Positions 1-10,682 of a stretch of 64,000 nt of DNA are shown piece after piece. Both the position numbers and the translations under genes were made by a program. The notes under the pieces are model-generated. The model saw only the letters and a program-made list of their open reading frames with translations. It made no database searches and was not told where the DNA came from. Numbering within the stretch: position 1 is the stretch's first letter; each line of letters starts with the position of its first letter. The stretch is from Marsupella aquatica (lineage: Eukaryota; Marchantiophyta), in assembly GCA_973895155.1 (NCBI GenBank), contig OZ316897.1, positions 4,030,001-4,094,000 on the forward strand, read 5' to 3'.

Positions 1-115
1 TGGTTTGCTCTAGTTAGAGAGGGAAACCGGTTTGGTTTCTGTCTAGAACTTCCCGCTGAGGGATCATATACATTGGCAGTATTACTCTCCCCTAGACCAG
101 AGTCAAGGGGGAGAT
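1..115 (+). mobile_element. 3' end of an upstream copia element, with polypurine tract
   Basis: This stretch matches the last internal bases of copia-2 (about 14000-14108): the same TCTAGAACTTCCCGCTGAG block and the same purine tract AAGGGGGAG just before an LTR. It is therefore the 3' untranslated end and polypurine tract of another copia copy whose body lies outside the window. No coding region is visible. Confidence 0.7.
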
Positions 116-536
116 TGTTGGGTATTTACTCTTACGTCTAGGTTAGGTATGACGTGGTTGGTACAACAACGTGGGTTGGTACAACTACGTGGTTAGGTAC
201 AACTACGTGATTAGGTACAACTATGTGGTTAGGTACAACTACGTGATTAGGTACAACTATGTGGTTAGGTACAACTAAGTTGCACACTATATCATAAGAG
301 GCATGTGTGCTTGGAGAGGTAGAACCAAGGCTCATTGTTATGGAGCCACTTGAGAGATAGGGAGAGCTTACACTGTGGAGACTCGGTATAGCCGATGGGC
401 TTAGAGTTCAGTAAAGCTCTCTTGTGTGTTCCCATGGACGTAGCCTCAAGGAGGTGAACCACGTATCTCTTGTGTCGACTATTGTGCGTTGGATGGTTCA
501 TGGGCTTGCCGTTGCGATCATCGTCTATGCTCAACA
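116..536 (+). repeat. copia LTR, variant subfamily (LTR-A)
   Basis: It starts TGTTGGG right after a polypurine tract and ends CTCAACA, the same terminus as the copia-2 LTRs. The 3' half (about 300-536) is clearly homologous to the R/U5 part of the copia-2 LTR. The 5' half (U3) is unrelated and holds an array of 18-bp repeats. The LTR is followed directly by mid-gag sequence rather than by a primer binding site, so the 5' part of the following element was lost by deletion or recombination. Confidence 0.75.
152..285 (+). repeat. 18-bp tandem repeat in LTR U3
   Basis: About seven to eight copies of an 18-bp unit close to TTAGGTACAACTACGTGR, with the later copies alternating between ACGTGATT and ATGTGGTT variants. 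U3 arrays of this kind often act as retrotransposon enhancers, but here that is inference from position only. Confidence 0.85.
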
Positions 537-3500
537 GATCTGAAGTCAATTTCGTATAATGAGGTGGTGAGCTCTTTATTGTCTGATGATACTCAGAAAA
601 AGCTGGGTCAATCACAGATAGCATCTTCTTCTGGCATTGCGCTGAATGTGAACCGGGGAAGACTAGCGCAACGCACGAATGGACAAATCAGGTTTAGATC
701 TACATCACGGGGGAGATCTAAATCCAGAGGGAAATCGCAAGAGAGAAAGCCTCTTGCATGTTAGAATTGTGGCAAGCCAGGCCATATGAAAAGGGATTGT
801 TGAGTAAAGGTCCCTACTGCATCTGCTAACGCGGCATCGAGCTTGCATGAGGTAGATTTACTCGATGATGATGACATATTGTGATGCCAAGGTTATGCTC
901 TCAACGTAGTGTCAAATCCAGGTAGTGATGATTGGATTCTACACAGTGCATGTACTTTTCACATTTGCTCTAGGAGAGATTGTTTCAATTCTTACACGGT
1001 TTCCAACGGGTCAATGTTGATGGGAAATGGAATCCCATGTCAAGTTGTTGGACTTGGATCTGTAAGATTTCACATGTTTGATGGTGTTGTAAGAACATTA
1101 AGGAATGTGACACATATCCCCAGCATGATGAAAAATCTCATTTCACTTGGAGTTTTAGAGGCAAATGGCCATCAATGGAGTTTTGTTGATGGTATCCTTC
1201 AGGTTTCAACTGGTACTAAAGTTGTATTGAAGGGAAAGAGACATAGCAATCTATACATTTTGGAGGGTAGTGTGGTTTGTGATGAAGCCAATGTAACCTT
1301 ATCTCATGAGGAGACGACCCAGCTGTGGCACTTCTGTTTGGCCCACATGAGTGAAAAAGGTTTGGTTATTCTTCAGAAGAAAGGATTATTTTCTAATTTG
1401 CAATCTTGTAAGTTGGAATTTTGTGAACACTGTGTGCTAGGAAAGCAGCACAGAAAACCCTTCAGAGTTGGAACTCACACTAGCAAGGAGGTACTTGAGT
1501 ATGTACATAGTGATGTGTGGGGTCCAGCCCCTACTCCCTCACATTCTGGACGGTTATACTATGTCACGTTCATAGACGATTACTCAAGGTATGTGTGGAT
1601 ATACTTTCTACACAATAAGTCTGATGTTTTTGTCACTTTTAAGGAGTGGAAAGCCCAAGTTGAGAATCAGACTGGTAATAAGGTGAGATATCTTTGATTG
1701 GATAATGGCGGTGAATATAATTCCGGGGAATTTGGAACATATTGTAAGGAGCAGGGAATTACCGGTCATCTCACAACAAATTATACTCCTCAGCAGAACG
1801 GTGTTTTTGAGAGACTCAACCGAACACTGTTGGACCGCTCGAGGAGTATGTTGAGTCAATCATGCTTACCACATGAGTTTTGGGCTGAAGTTGTCAACAC
1901 TGCAGCTTATTTGGTAAATTTTTCTCCATCCAATTCTATTGGATTCAAGACTCCATTTGAAATGAGGTACGGGCGTCCAACAGATTATTCACATCTGAGG
2001 ATTTTTGGATGTGATCCTTACGTGCTTACACTTTCCCAGCTTCGATCCAAGCTGGAGTCCAAGTCGAAGAAGTGCATTTTCCTTGGCTATCAGAAAGGTG
2101 TGAAGGGTTATAGGTTATGGGATCCAGTAACCTATAAACTAATTGTCAGTAGAGATGTGTCCTTTAACGAGTCCAGATCATCAAAGGAGGGGGAGAGTTC
2201 TCAGAACTCCCATACTGACAAGGGGAAATCTCCCATCCCGGACCGGGTTGAGGGGGAGATTAGTCATGATGCAGTTCATGACAGGAGAGATGGAGAAGCT
2301 TCGGGCTTGGATTTGGTTCTTGTGATGAAACAAGAGGAGCAGATTGTTGCTGGGGTACCTCAAATTCAGCCAGCAGCAGCAGTAGATCAGTCTGAGTCAT
2401 CTACTAGAAGAACTTCCAGTCGTTCTACTAGAGCTCCTACCAGGTATGGTCAATGGGCAGACTCATCTAAGCTAGATGATATTGACATTGCACCTGATAA
2501 AGATGACATGGCTTTGATCTTGGAAGAAGGAGAGCCTTCTTCGTACAGTGAGGCTTGTGCTTCAGAGCATAAGCATGAGTGGAATGCAGCAATACAGAGG
2601 GAGTTACAATCTTTGAGTGACAACAAGACATGGGAGCTGAACTTCCAAGAGGTCAGCAAGTGAGTGGACAGCAAGTGAATTTACAAGTTGAAAGACAGTC
2701 CTTCAGAGGGTGGAGACAAGATCTACAAGGCAAGGCTTGTTGCCAAGGGATTCACTCAGGAGAAAGGAGTGGATTACAATGAGGTCTTTTCACCGGTGGC
2801 TAAGTATTCCACAATTCGGATCTTGTGTCAACTTGTTGTATTTTTTAATCTGGTGATGGATGAGATGGATGTTGTTACTGCTTTTCTCTATGGCAACTTG
2901 GAAAAGTTGATCTTCATGAGACAGCCACTAGGCTTTATGAAGAAGGGCCAAGAGAACTTAGTTTGCAGATTGCTCGAGTCCTTGTATGGATTGAAATAGT
3001 CTCCCAGACAATGGAACAAACAGTTTGATGATTTCATGCTTGCTCGAGGTTTTACAAGGATGGTGTATGATCCTTGTGTGTATACAAAATCAGTCAAGAA
3101 TGATGTATTTGGTTTCATCATTCTGGTGATCTATGTGGAAGACATGCTGATTGTGGCTAAAGATCAATCTGAGGTTGACAATCTCTAGGCAAAATTGAGT
3201 GTTGAATTCAGGATGAAGGATCTTGATAAGGCCAAGAGGATCTTAGGGATGGAGATTTTTAGGAACTCTGATACTGGACAGTTGTGCTTGAGTCAAGGCC
3301 AGTATGCGAGGAAAGTACTTGCACAATTCAACATGGAGAACTACAAGCCAGTGAGTATTCCTTTAGCTTCACATTTCAAGTTATCATCGGCTTTCTCTCC
3401 TACGGATGCTGTGGAAAAAGGTCTGATGGCTAAGATTCCTTATGAGAAGGCAGTAGGCAGTCTGATGTATTTGATGACTTGTACTAGGCCTGGCTTGGCC

Positions 3501-4305
3501 CTAGCGATGGGCAAGGTTAGCAGATTCATGTCAAATCCAGGGAAGGTACATTGGGAAGCTGTGAAGTGGATTCTCAGGTATCTGAAGGGAACACATGATT
3601 ATGGATTATTATTTGATAACAAATCAAATAGAACGTTAGTTGGCTATGTAGATTCTGACTATGGAGGCTGTCTGGATACAAGGAGGTCTACAACTGGGTT
3701 TGTATACACTTTTGGAGGAGGATGTATCAGTTGGAAATCTATCTTGCAGAAGTGCATATCTCAGTCTACTACAGAAGCAGAGTATGTTGCAGTAGCAGAA
3801 GCAGCAAAGGAAGCAATTTGGTTCGACAAGTTGATTGCGGAGATGGGTTTAGAGCATGGCAAAATGACTCTAAATTGTGATAGTCAAAGTGCTCTTCACT
3901 TGGCTGCTAACCAGGTGATGGATAGCAGGGTGAAGCACATTGATATCAGGTACCATTTTATTAGGCAAGCAGTGTCTAATAAAACTTTTGAACTAGTCAA
4001 GATTGATGGAGCTCAATCCCGCTGATGCCTTTACCAAAGTGATTCATTTGGAGAGTTTCTCAAGACACCGTGCTACTTTGCAGGTTTTGCAGTTGTAGTG
4101 CAAGTAGAGTTATTTAGCAATGTGTGACTATTTGTATATGGATTACTCATTCCTGTTAGGCTACGGCTTAGTTCTAGTTAACCCTTAGTTAACCCTTGTG
4201 GTTTTTAGGGGGAGACCTGGTTTGGTGATTGTCTAGAATTTCCCGCTGAGGATTTCATATGGTAGCATTTAGTCTAGTCCCCAAGACAAGAGTCAAGGGG
4301 GAGTT
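537..4305 (+). pseudogene. copia-1 gag-pol, truncated and decayed
   Basis: This is Ty1/copia coding DNA closely similar to copia-2 but missing the first two thirds of gag; it resumes at the GATCTG that matches 10335. In order: gag C-terminus with a broken CCHC knuckle (stop at 762-764 where copia-2 has Trp), the protease/pre-integrase region, integrase (about 1480-2000), RT (about 2690-3180) and RNase H with the DSDYGGC and STTEAEY motifs (about 3640-3790). In-frame stops lie near 806, 880, 1695, 2661, 2997 and 3186. A frameshift near 4008 removes the C-terminal end. The RT box reads YVEDML, so a catalytic Asp is replaced by Glu. The element is dead. Several stops fit C-to-T changes. Confidence 0.9.
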
Positions 4306-4481
4306 TGTTAGATATTGCTCTAGTCTTGTGACTCATGAGCTAACCACAATTAGTCTAACTTGGGTTAGGACCTAGCTAATGTTAGCGATAGTGTTGGTGT
4401 GCATAATTATAGCCAGGGCTGATGCTAGACCTTGGTGGAACTTAGGCTCATTGTTACGGAGCTAGTTGAGAGATAGGGAGA
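4306..4481 (+). repeat. copia-1 3' LTR, 5' half
   Basis: It begins TGTTAGATATTGCTCTAG after the polypurine tract, like the copia-2 LTRs, and stops in mid-LTR at AGATAGGGAGA. The missing half resumes at 20760. The last four bases, GAGA (4478-4481), are repeated at 20756-20759. The gypsy element therefore inserted here. Confidence 0.9.
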
Positions 4482-4696
4482 TGTCGTGACATATAGTATC
4501 GTAGCCATAGTGTATCGAAAACATACAAGTCACCGACAAGGCATATGTGCAAGCTACTAGCAACCAACATGCATAGAAAAAGTCCAATCACATTCACAAG
4601 TGCCAAGAAAAAGCAAATGAAGTGATATGTACGTAGTGGAGGTGTAAACCTCTTTATCCCCCCCAGACCACAGCCAAAAGGAGGGCTGAAGAAAAT
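4482..4696 (-). repeat. gypsy element 3' end (putative short or degenerate 3' LTR)
   Basis: On the minus strand the pol stop codon is followed, after about 35 bases, by a G-rich purine stretch (complement of the C7 run near 4659) suited to a polypurine tract. About 175 bases later the element ends in CACGACA at 4482. If a 3' LTR is present it is short. I see no matching direct repeat at the other end of the element. Confidence 0.45.
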
Positions 4697-4849
4697 TCAG
4701 GTAGCACGTGGAGCACAGGAAGGGCAAAACCATAACCCTTCTGGCACCTGGATAAGTTCAAGCCGAAGGCAGAAAAGATGGTACCCTCCATTGCAATTGT
4801 CACACAACAGCATCTGGTCAGCATCATCAATTCGCAAACACACTTTGCA
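4697..4849 (-). pseudogene. PHD finger at the C-terminus of gypsy integrase
   Basis: The last 50 residues of the gypsy polyprotein have the full C4HC3 pattern of a PHD zinc finger: CKVC, then CDNC, then YHLFC, and WFCPSC next to the end. The frame is open here and ends in TGA (4697-4699). It continues directly from the integrase C-terminal region (block GVLELQG about 4970), so the finger is a true domain of the element and not a host gene. PHD fingers commonly bind the histone H3 tail. By analogy with chromodomain gypsy elements it may steer integration to particular chromatin; that is inference. The domain looks intact although the polyprotein upstream is broken. Confidence 0.85.
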
Positions 4850-6060
4850 AGGGTAGTCCACAGGTGGAATCCAGGTAGAAGTCACAATGGTGGGATCCAG
4901 GTTAGGCAGATGACAAGGGGCGCAATTCTTGGCATTGTCAGCAATTGTGCGCCCATCTGCCCCTTGTAACTCTAGCACTCCAGACGGTCGAATAGCTTTA
5001 ACCCTGAGAATAGTACGACTGGTAGAGGTGTCCAGGGTGTTGTTAGCTTGCCGCTACAAGTATACAAAATCTCCCACATCAAACTTCCTGACCTTGGGCT
5101 AAAAAGTGACCCCTCGTGTGTGTGCATAACGCAGTGTGTCCCTGTGCTGTGCAATGGCCAAATTCTCCATGGCCATGGGCATAACCCTCCTGAATAGGGC
5201 AGCCCTCTCAGAGATCACATCAGACCAAGTCACAGCTGAATCCAAGTCCACCACCTGAAGCATATGAGCAGCAATAGCAGAAGGTGGAATTGGGTGACAA
5301 CCAAACAACAAGAAGTAGGGAGAAAAGTTAGATAGTGATGCATGTCTGGACATCCTATACCCCATGGCAATGTAGGGTAACGCCAGGTCCCAATTCTCCT
5401 TGTTTTTGGTGAGGCAGATCTTTCAGAGACCCTTCTTGCATGTCTGAACCATGCGCTCTGCCAAGCCATCTGCTTGTGGGTGATCTCATGACGTTCGGCG
5501 ATGATCAATGAGGGCCTGATCAAGCAGCTCCTGGAACTCTCCTCTGAACTCTGATCCCTGGTCAATGAGACATTCTGCACAAGCTCCAAAGCGACTGAGA
5601 ACTTGTTGCAAGAATGCTTGGCTGGTGCTACGGGAGGTCTTATCCGGCAATGCCACAAGTTCTATCCACTTGGAGAAATGCTCTATCATGATCATGATGT
5701 AGAGATTACCCCGAGATGTGAGGGGTAATTCTCCAGCCAAATCACATGACCAACGATAAAACATGCCCTGAATAGGGAGTGGATGAAGTGTGGGTTGCCG
5801 AGATGTGAAAGAAGCCCTTACCCTATCACACTGCTCACACTGGGCAATAACATCTCGAACCTGGCCATGCATGCCTCTCCAATGATAACGGGGGACCAAG
5901 AGGCTATAAGTCCTCTTAACACCAAAATGACCAAGCTCAGAATGTACCTTACGTCGGATAAGGCCAACCCTCTCATGAATGGGTGGAACCACCACTTCCC
6001 TGTCTGGCAGGCAGCGCACAAGATGATCTCCCTTAGCGCTTGGACCTTTGCTGAATTCGG
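4850..6060 (-). pseudogene. gypsy integrase, decayed
   Basis: The N-terminal HHCC zinc-binding module is visible (HSELGHFG, then CEQC, about 5810-5930). The DDE catalytic core follows, with Asp in CDLAGEL (about 5740), Asp in LIDQGSEF (about 5575) and Glu in GLAERMVQ (about 5460). A C-terminal block VGDFVYL lies near 5070, followed by GVLELQG. The reading frame is broken by TGA codons near 5486 and 5430 and by TAG codons near 5100 and 5056. A frame change near 6060 separates it from RNase H. Several stops look like CGA-to-TGA or CAG-to-TAG, as expected from cytosine deamination. Integrase would insert the cDNA; a 4-bp duplication fits its staggered cut. Confidence 0.9.
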
Positions 6061-7569
6061 TCTCTCTGGGCAGCAGTAACATGGGTGGGGTACTCCCCAT
6101 GCTGCATAAATCTCAGAGTGTCGCTGTCCTCCCATATGTCCACCACAGGTTGGTCAACAATGTAGCATGGCAGCAAAGCAAGATAGGTAGATGCATGAAA
6201 TGTAGGCAGGATGGAAACCTGGTCAAAATCCTGCCGTGCATCTGAGGAATCATCAGAGGTAATCAAAGGGCTACGGGACATAGTGTCAGCATTCTGATGT
6301 GTCACACCAAGCCTATGAATTATCTCAAAGTCATACTCCTGGAGTATGAGCGCCCAACGAGCAAGCTTGCTAGTAAGCTTGTCATTGGTCATCAACCACC
6401 TCAAGGGCTGGTGGTCGGTGTAGAGGACAAACCTGGTCCCATAGAGGTAGGGCCTGTAATGTATGACAGCCCACACAACAGCAAGGCATTCACCCTCATA
6501 CGAAGAATAATGACTCTCTGCCTGATTGTTGCTCCTGGATGCATAGGCAATGACGTACTCTTTACCTTCCTCGTCATGCTAGCCCAGAATGGCACCAATC
6601 CCAAGGGCACTCCAATCTGTGTAGTACAAAGACCTTGCTGAAATCAGGTCTTCTCAGCACCGGGTATTCTGAGAGCTTCTCCTTCAAAGTGGCAAATGCT
6701 GCCTCAACATCTGTACTCCATGTCCAAGTCACATTCTTTTTCAACAAAGCATACAATGGGTGTGCAATGGTGCTGAAATCTTTGATGTAGATCCGGTAGT
6801 AATTGCACAACCCAATAAAACTCCTCAAAGTGTGAACATTGGTAGGAGTGGGCATTTCCAAGATGGATACCACCTTGGCCCAGTGAGCCATGGTTCCATT
6901 TGGAAGAATGCGGTGCCCAAGGTATACTAGTGATCTGACAACAAATTTACACTTCTTGGGGTGTATCTTTAGGTTCACCTTCTTAAGCCTCATGAATAGC
7001 TCCTCAAGGTCAAGTAGATGCTGGTCAAATCCTTTGCTGTGGACCAACACATCATCAATGTAGCATTTCAGAAACTCAGCACCTTGAAGAACCTGGTCCA
7101 TGACTCTTTGAAAGAATATGGGCACATTCTTCAAGCCAAATGGCATCACCAACCACTCCCATAGTTGGTTACTGCCATGGAAAGCTGTTTTCTTGCGATC
7201 CTTTGCAAGAAGCAAAATCTGGTTAAAGCCTTGCCTTAGATCCACAAGAGTAAAGATGTCTGAGTCTCCAATGCTGTCAAATAGCTCCTCTGGCCGTGGC
7301 ATGGGGTACCTGTCCTGGGGTGTGACCAGGTTCAGTGGCCTATAGTCCCCACACATGCGCTTCCCTGTCCATAATCCACTGGAATCCTTCTTTGCTGGCA
7401 TCACTGTAGCTGCTGCAAAATCTGATGTAGATGGCTGAATAAGACCAGCTTCATAGAGCTCTTGGCACCTCTCATCCACCAGCTGCCACTCATGCTTACT
7501 CAAACGGTGCCTCCGCCTGAAGATAGGTGTTTCATCAGCCAACTCAATGGAGAACTGCATAGTCTTGCA
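6061..7569 (-). pseudogene. gypsy reverse transcriptase and RNase H, 3' part
   Basis: An open stretch of about 340 codons (7569 down to 6574) holds most of a Ty3/gypsy RT: MCGDYRPLN, the LRQGFNQI block, MPFGLKNVP and the catalytic CYIDDVLVHS. The thumb/connection block LRSFIGLCNYYR follows. A frameshift near 6600 interrupts the start of RNase H. RNase H resumes in another frame with VLYTDHQPLRWLM and HQNADTMSRSP (about 6300-6430). The gene was cut by copia-2 at 7569/7570; its N-terminal part lies at 14453-14600, and the two parts join in frame apart from the TTGCA duplication. Confidence 0.92.
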
Positions 7570-7913
7570 TGTTAGATATTGCTCTAGTCTTGTGACTCTT
7601 GTGCTAACCACAGTTAGGCTAACTCGGGTTAGGACCTAGCTAAGGTTAGCGGTAGTGCTGTTGTGCATATAGCCAGGGCTGATGTCAGACCCTGGTGGAA
7701 CTTAGGCTCATTGTTACGGAGCTAGTTGAGAGATAGGGAGAGCTTGTGCTGTGGATGCTTGGTATGGCCGGTCGGCCTAGAGTGCAGTAAAGCTCTTGTG
7801 TGTTCCCGTGGACGTAGCCTCATGTGGAGGTCAACCACGTATCTCTCTGTGTCGACTATTGTGCGTTGGATGGTTCATGGCCTTGCCGTTGCGAATGTCG
7901 TCTATGCTCAACA
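7570..7913 (+). repeat. copia-2 5' LTR
   Basis: Starts TGTTAGATATTGCTC and ends GCTCAACA, the same length and near-identical sequence as 14109-14452. Preceded by target duplication TTGCA. Confidence 0.95.
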
Positions 7914-7915
7914 AG

Positions 7916-7927
7916 TGGTATCAAAGC
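7916..7927 (+). other. copia-2 primer binding site (initiator tRNA-Met type)
   Basis: TGGTATCAAAGC begins three bases after the 5' LTR and differs by one base from the usual plant copia site complementary to the initiator methionine tRNA 3' end (TGGTATCAGAGC). Confidence 0.85.
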
Positions 7928-9626
7928 ATGCCTGGGAGGTGACGAGGTTTTTTTGTGATGGGTTTTTCCAGCGTTCATTGTTGATGGTACATTCGGGGTT
8001 TCATCGCATGAAACTCGAATGTGTGTGGCTGTGCGGATAGGTTAGTGAGAGGGCTTTCTAACGGTGGTTAGAACTCGCTGATCGGTATCCGTGGTGCGGA
8101 GGAATTGAAGTTTGCGTCGTTCAGGTTTTATTCGTGTTCGACGGGTTTTCGGGGGAGAGACCAGAGTTTGCGTTTTTCAACGGCGTGAGCTGTGCGGTGC
8201 GGGAGGGATCACACATTATAGCTCAAGTTGAAGGTTGAAGCGAGCTGGTCGTTTCGGTGGCTGGATTGCTGTCGAGTTGATACCGAGTGTGTCGTGACGA
8301 GTGAAGGAGGCGTTCAGGTTTTTTCACAAGCTATGGAACTTGTTCACATCTGAACCGGGTTTCTCTTCGTGACGTACGACTCAGTGGAAGAAACGCGAAG
8401 TGCAACGGCTCAACGGTTTGATCGCGGCGAGGCGGTCATTTTGAGCCCGGGTTTGACACTTGACGCGGAGTGAAGGCGACGCGACAGAAGTTTTTACAGT
8501 GCTGGAGTAGTAGACTGTGCCGGTGCAATTTGGAAACATTTCACGTCGGCGGCGTTCACTTTGCTCGTTTAAATCGACGGCTGTTAAGGTTTGTAACACG
8601 GCTTTTTTCTTAAGGCAATTTTTTGGTTGTAGGGGGTTTCTTGTAACCCCTTTGTGTGTGTTTATACACACACAATCGTGTGTATACATACACACGACCC
8701 CGGCCGGCCCTTTACCCCCGTTATTTTCCCCCGTTTGGAGCCGCAGCCGCGGCACGCAGCGCCGGCCGGCGCTTAGTTAGCCGCCCGCACCTCGCCGGTC
8801 GCCTTTCCCGCCACCCCGCCCACTCCCTCTTGCCAGCGCCCCTCCTCGGCGCGAGGCGTACATGCGCCCCCGCATCCCTGGCTCTTCGCACTGCCAGTGA
8901 CTCGCGCCTTGGCCCTCGCCGCCAAATGGCGACCTGCGGCCGCTTTTAAGCCTGCGCCCCCTGGCCCTTACGCCCGTGCTACCGCCCGCCGTGAAGCGGT
9001 TGTATTTTACTCCCGGCCCCTGCCTCGATACCCTGTACACCCCCTGGCCCGCCTCGCGTTGCCTATACGCGGATGCGCCCTTGTTTGTTATACCTGTATT
9101 TAGTGATAAGGGGCTTTAGCACCCCCTTAAGGCCCTATTTTAAGCCTGTTTTCTTTCCTCTTGCTTTTCCTCTTGCGCCGGGACCTGCTGCCCTCCGTTT
9201 TAACCGCTCTGACAGGGAGAACGGCCCCCTGTGAGACCTGTCGGACTCTGCAAGAATATTCCCGAAAAACATAGAGCTGTTTTTTGGCCGTCCGACAAAG
9301 ATTCTGTCCGCAGAACGGTAACTTTTTTGGTTCTTTTTCGGTGAGGACGTTGCCACTGGAGTTAGCAACGCGGCGCACCGATCACATTGCGATTCCGACG
9401 ACGGGTTGTACTTGGTATTTTGGTTATTCTCCGAGGTGGTCAAAATGGGGGAGCTTCCCAAGGTTTTACCCACCCCGGCCAAAATTTGAATAACTTTTCC
9501 GTCGAACTTCGATTTTGATTTCGGCTTTCAGTATTGGACTCCTAGCTTCGTGGGCTACGCGGTGGTGTTGAGTTTTGAGTTTTGTGAGAAGTTTAAAAAA
9601 AAGACGTTTTTTCGTGATTGTTTCAT
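7928..9626 (+). other. copia-2 long 5' leader with GC-rich core
   Basis: About 1.7 kb separates the primer binding site from the gag ATG, which is long for copia. The part at about 8690-9100 is strongly GC-rich (CCGGCCGG, runs of CCGCC), in contrast to the rest of the element. It is preceded by two near-palindromes built on TGTGTGTTTATACACACA (8653-8675) and CGTGTGTATACATACACACG (8677-8696). Overlapping short open frames here run on both strands without any recognisable domain. It may be a structured leader or a small insertion; I found no target duplication. Confidence 0.6.
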
Positions 9627-10682
9627 ATGAGTGACTCGGAGGATACTGGAAGATTTGGCATCGGTGGAGCTTCAGGATCGCGACGGTCAGACGGAGAGTC
9701 TGAGGAGGAGCTGCTATCATTTGAGGAGGAACTAGTGACACCGGTACGATCACCGGTGCGGCGTGTAGTGGAGGAAGCTGTGTTACTACCAGAGCTGTCG
9801 GTAGTTGGAAAGAAGAGGGAGATGGCTAGATTTGGAGGAGTGAAGTTTGAGGTGGAGAAGTACGATGGTCGTACTAATTACTTGCTCTGGGAGAAGCAAG
9901 TAAAGGGTGTTCTACGGGCCATGGGCTTAGCTCATCTGCTCTCTTTGCGAGAGCAGTATGATGGAGAGGAGGAGATTTCTGTGAGACAGTGGAGACAGGA
10001 GCAAGTGATTGCTGTCAATGTAGTGATGCTATATCTCACGCCGCACATCAACAAGCAGCTGGATGATTATGCGGATTGTGCGTCACTGTTCAAGGCTCTT
10101 AGAGAGAAGTACTACCGGGAAGATGCGTCAGACCGGCTGTACAAGAAGTCTCTCTTGATGAGCCTCAGGCTCAAGGAAGGGAGCAAGATGCAGGATCACC
10201 TGGATGAATTTGACAGTCTAGCGGTGGATCTGTCAAACCTGGGAAAAGGAGTTGAAGATGAGGATAAGGCCTTGCTTCTGCTAAGCTCCTTACCGCCGTC
10301 ATATCAGGGCTTGAAACAGGTGCTCTTGTACAGAGATCTGAAGTCCATTTCGTATAATGAGGTGGTGAGCTCTTTACTGTTTGATGATGCTCAGAAGAAG
10401 CTGGGTCAATCACAGACAGCATCTTCTTCTGGCACTACGCTCAATGTGAACAGGGGAAGAGCAGCGCAGCGCACGAATGGGCAGAACAGGTTTAGATTTA
10501 CATCACGGGGGAGATCTAAATCCAGAGGAAAATCGCAAGAGAGGAAGCGTCTTGCATGTTGGAATTGTGGCAAGCCAGGCCACATGAAAAGGAATTGTCG
10601 AGTAAAGGTCCCTACTGCCTCTGCTAATGCGGCATTGAGCTCGCATGAGGTAGACTTACTCGATGATGATGACATATTGTGA
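9627..10682 (+). CDS. copia-2 Gag
   Basis: An open frame of 351 codons from the first ATG (9627). Its acidic N-terminus is followed by a copia-type gag core (YDGRTNYLLWEKQVK near residue 75 and the block LPPSYQGLKQ further on) and a CCHC zinc knuckle CWNCGKPGHMKRNC near the C-terminus (about 10555-10600). Gag would form the virus-like particle and bind RNA. The frame ends in TGA (10680-10682) right after an acidic DDDDIL. Pol continues in the same frame beyond this codon, and copia-1 has the same TGA, so this may be a family-wide gag/pol boundary rather than a private mutation. Confidence 0.9.
   Translation: MSDSEDTGRFGIGGASGSRRSDGESEEELLSFEEELVTPVRSPVRRVVEEAVLLPELSVVGKKREMARFGGVKFEVEKYDGRTNYLLWEKQVKGVLRAMGLAHLLSLREQYDGEEEISVRQWRQEQVIAVNVVMLYLTPHINKQLDDYADCASLFKALREKYYREDASDRLYKKSLLMSLRLKEGSKMQDHLDEFDSLAVDLSNLGKGVEDEDKALLLLSSLPPSYQGLKQVLLYRDLKSISYNEVVSSLLFDDAQKKLGQSQTASSSGTTLNVNRGRAAQRTNGQNRFRFTSRGRSKSRGKSQERKRLACWNCGKPGHMKRNCRVKVPTASANAALSSHEVDLLDDDDIL

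Noticed and set aside
152-285. CRISPR-like array
   Set aside because: The repeats are head-to-tail without unique spacers, inside an LTR of a eukaryotic retrotransposon.
8381-9482. Overlapping open frames on both strands in the GC-rich copia leader
   Set aside because: They overlap one another, have biased Arg/Pro/Ala composition typical of GC-rich non-coding DNA and contain no domain.
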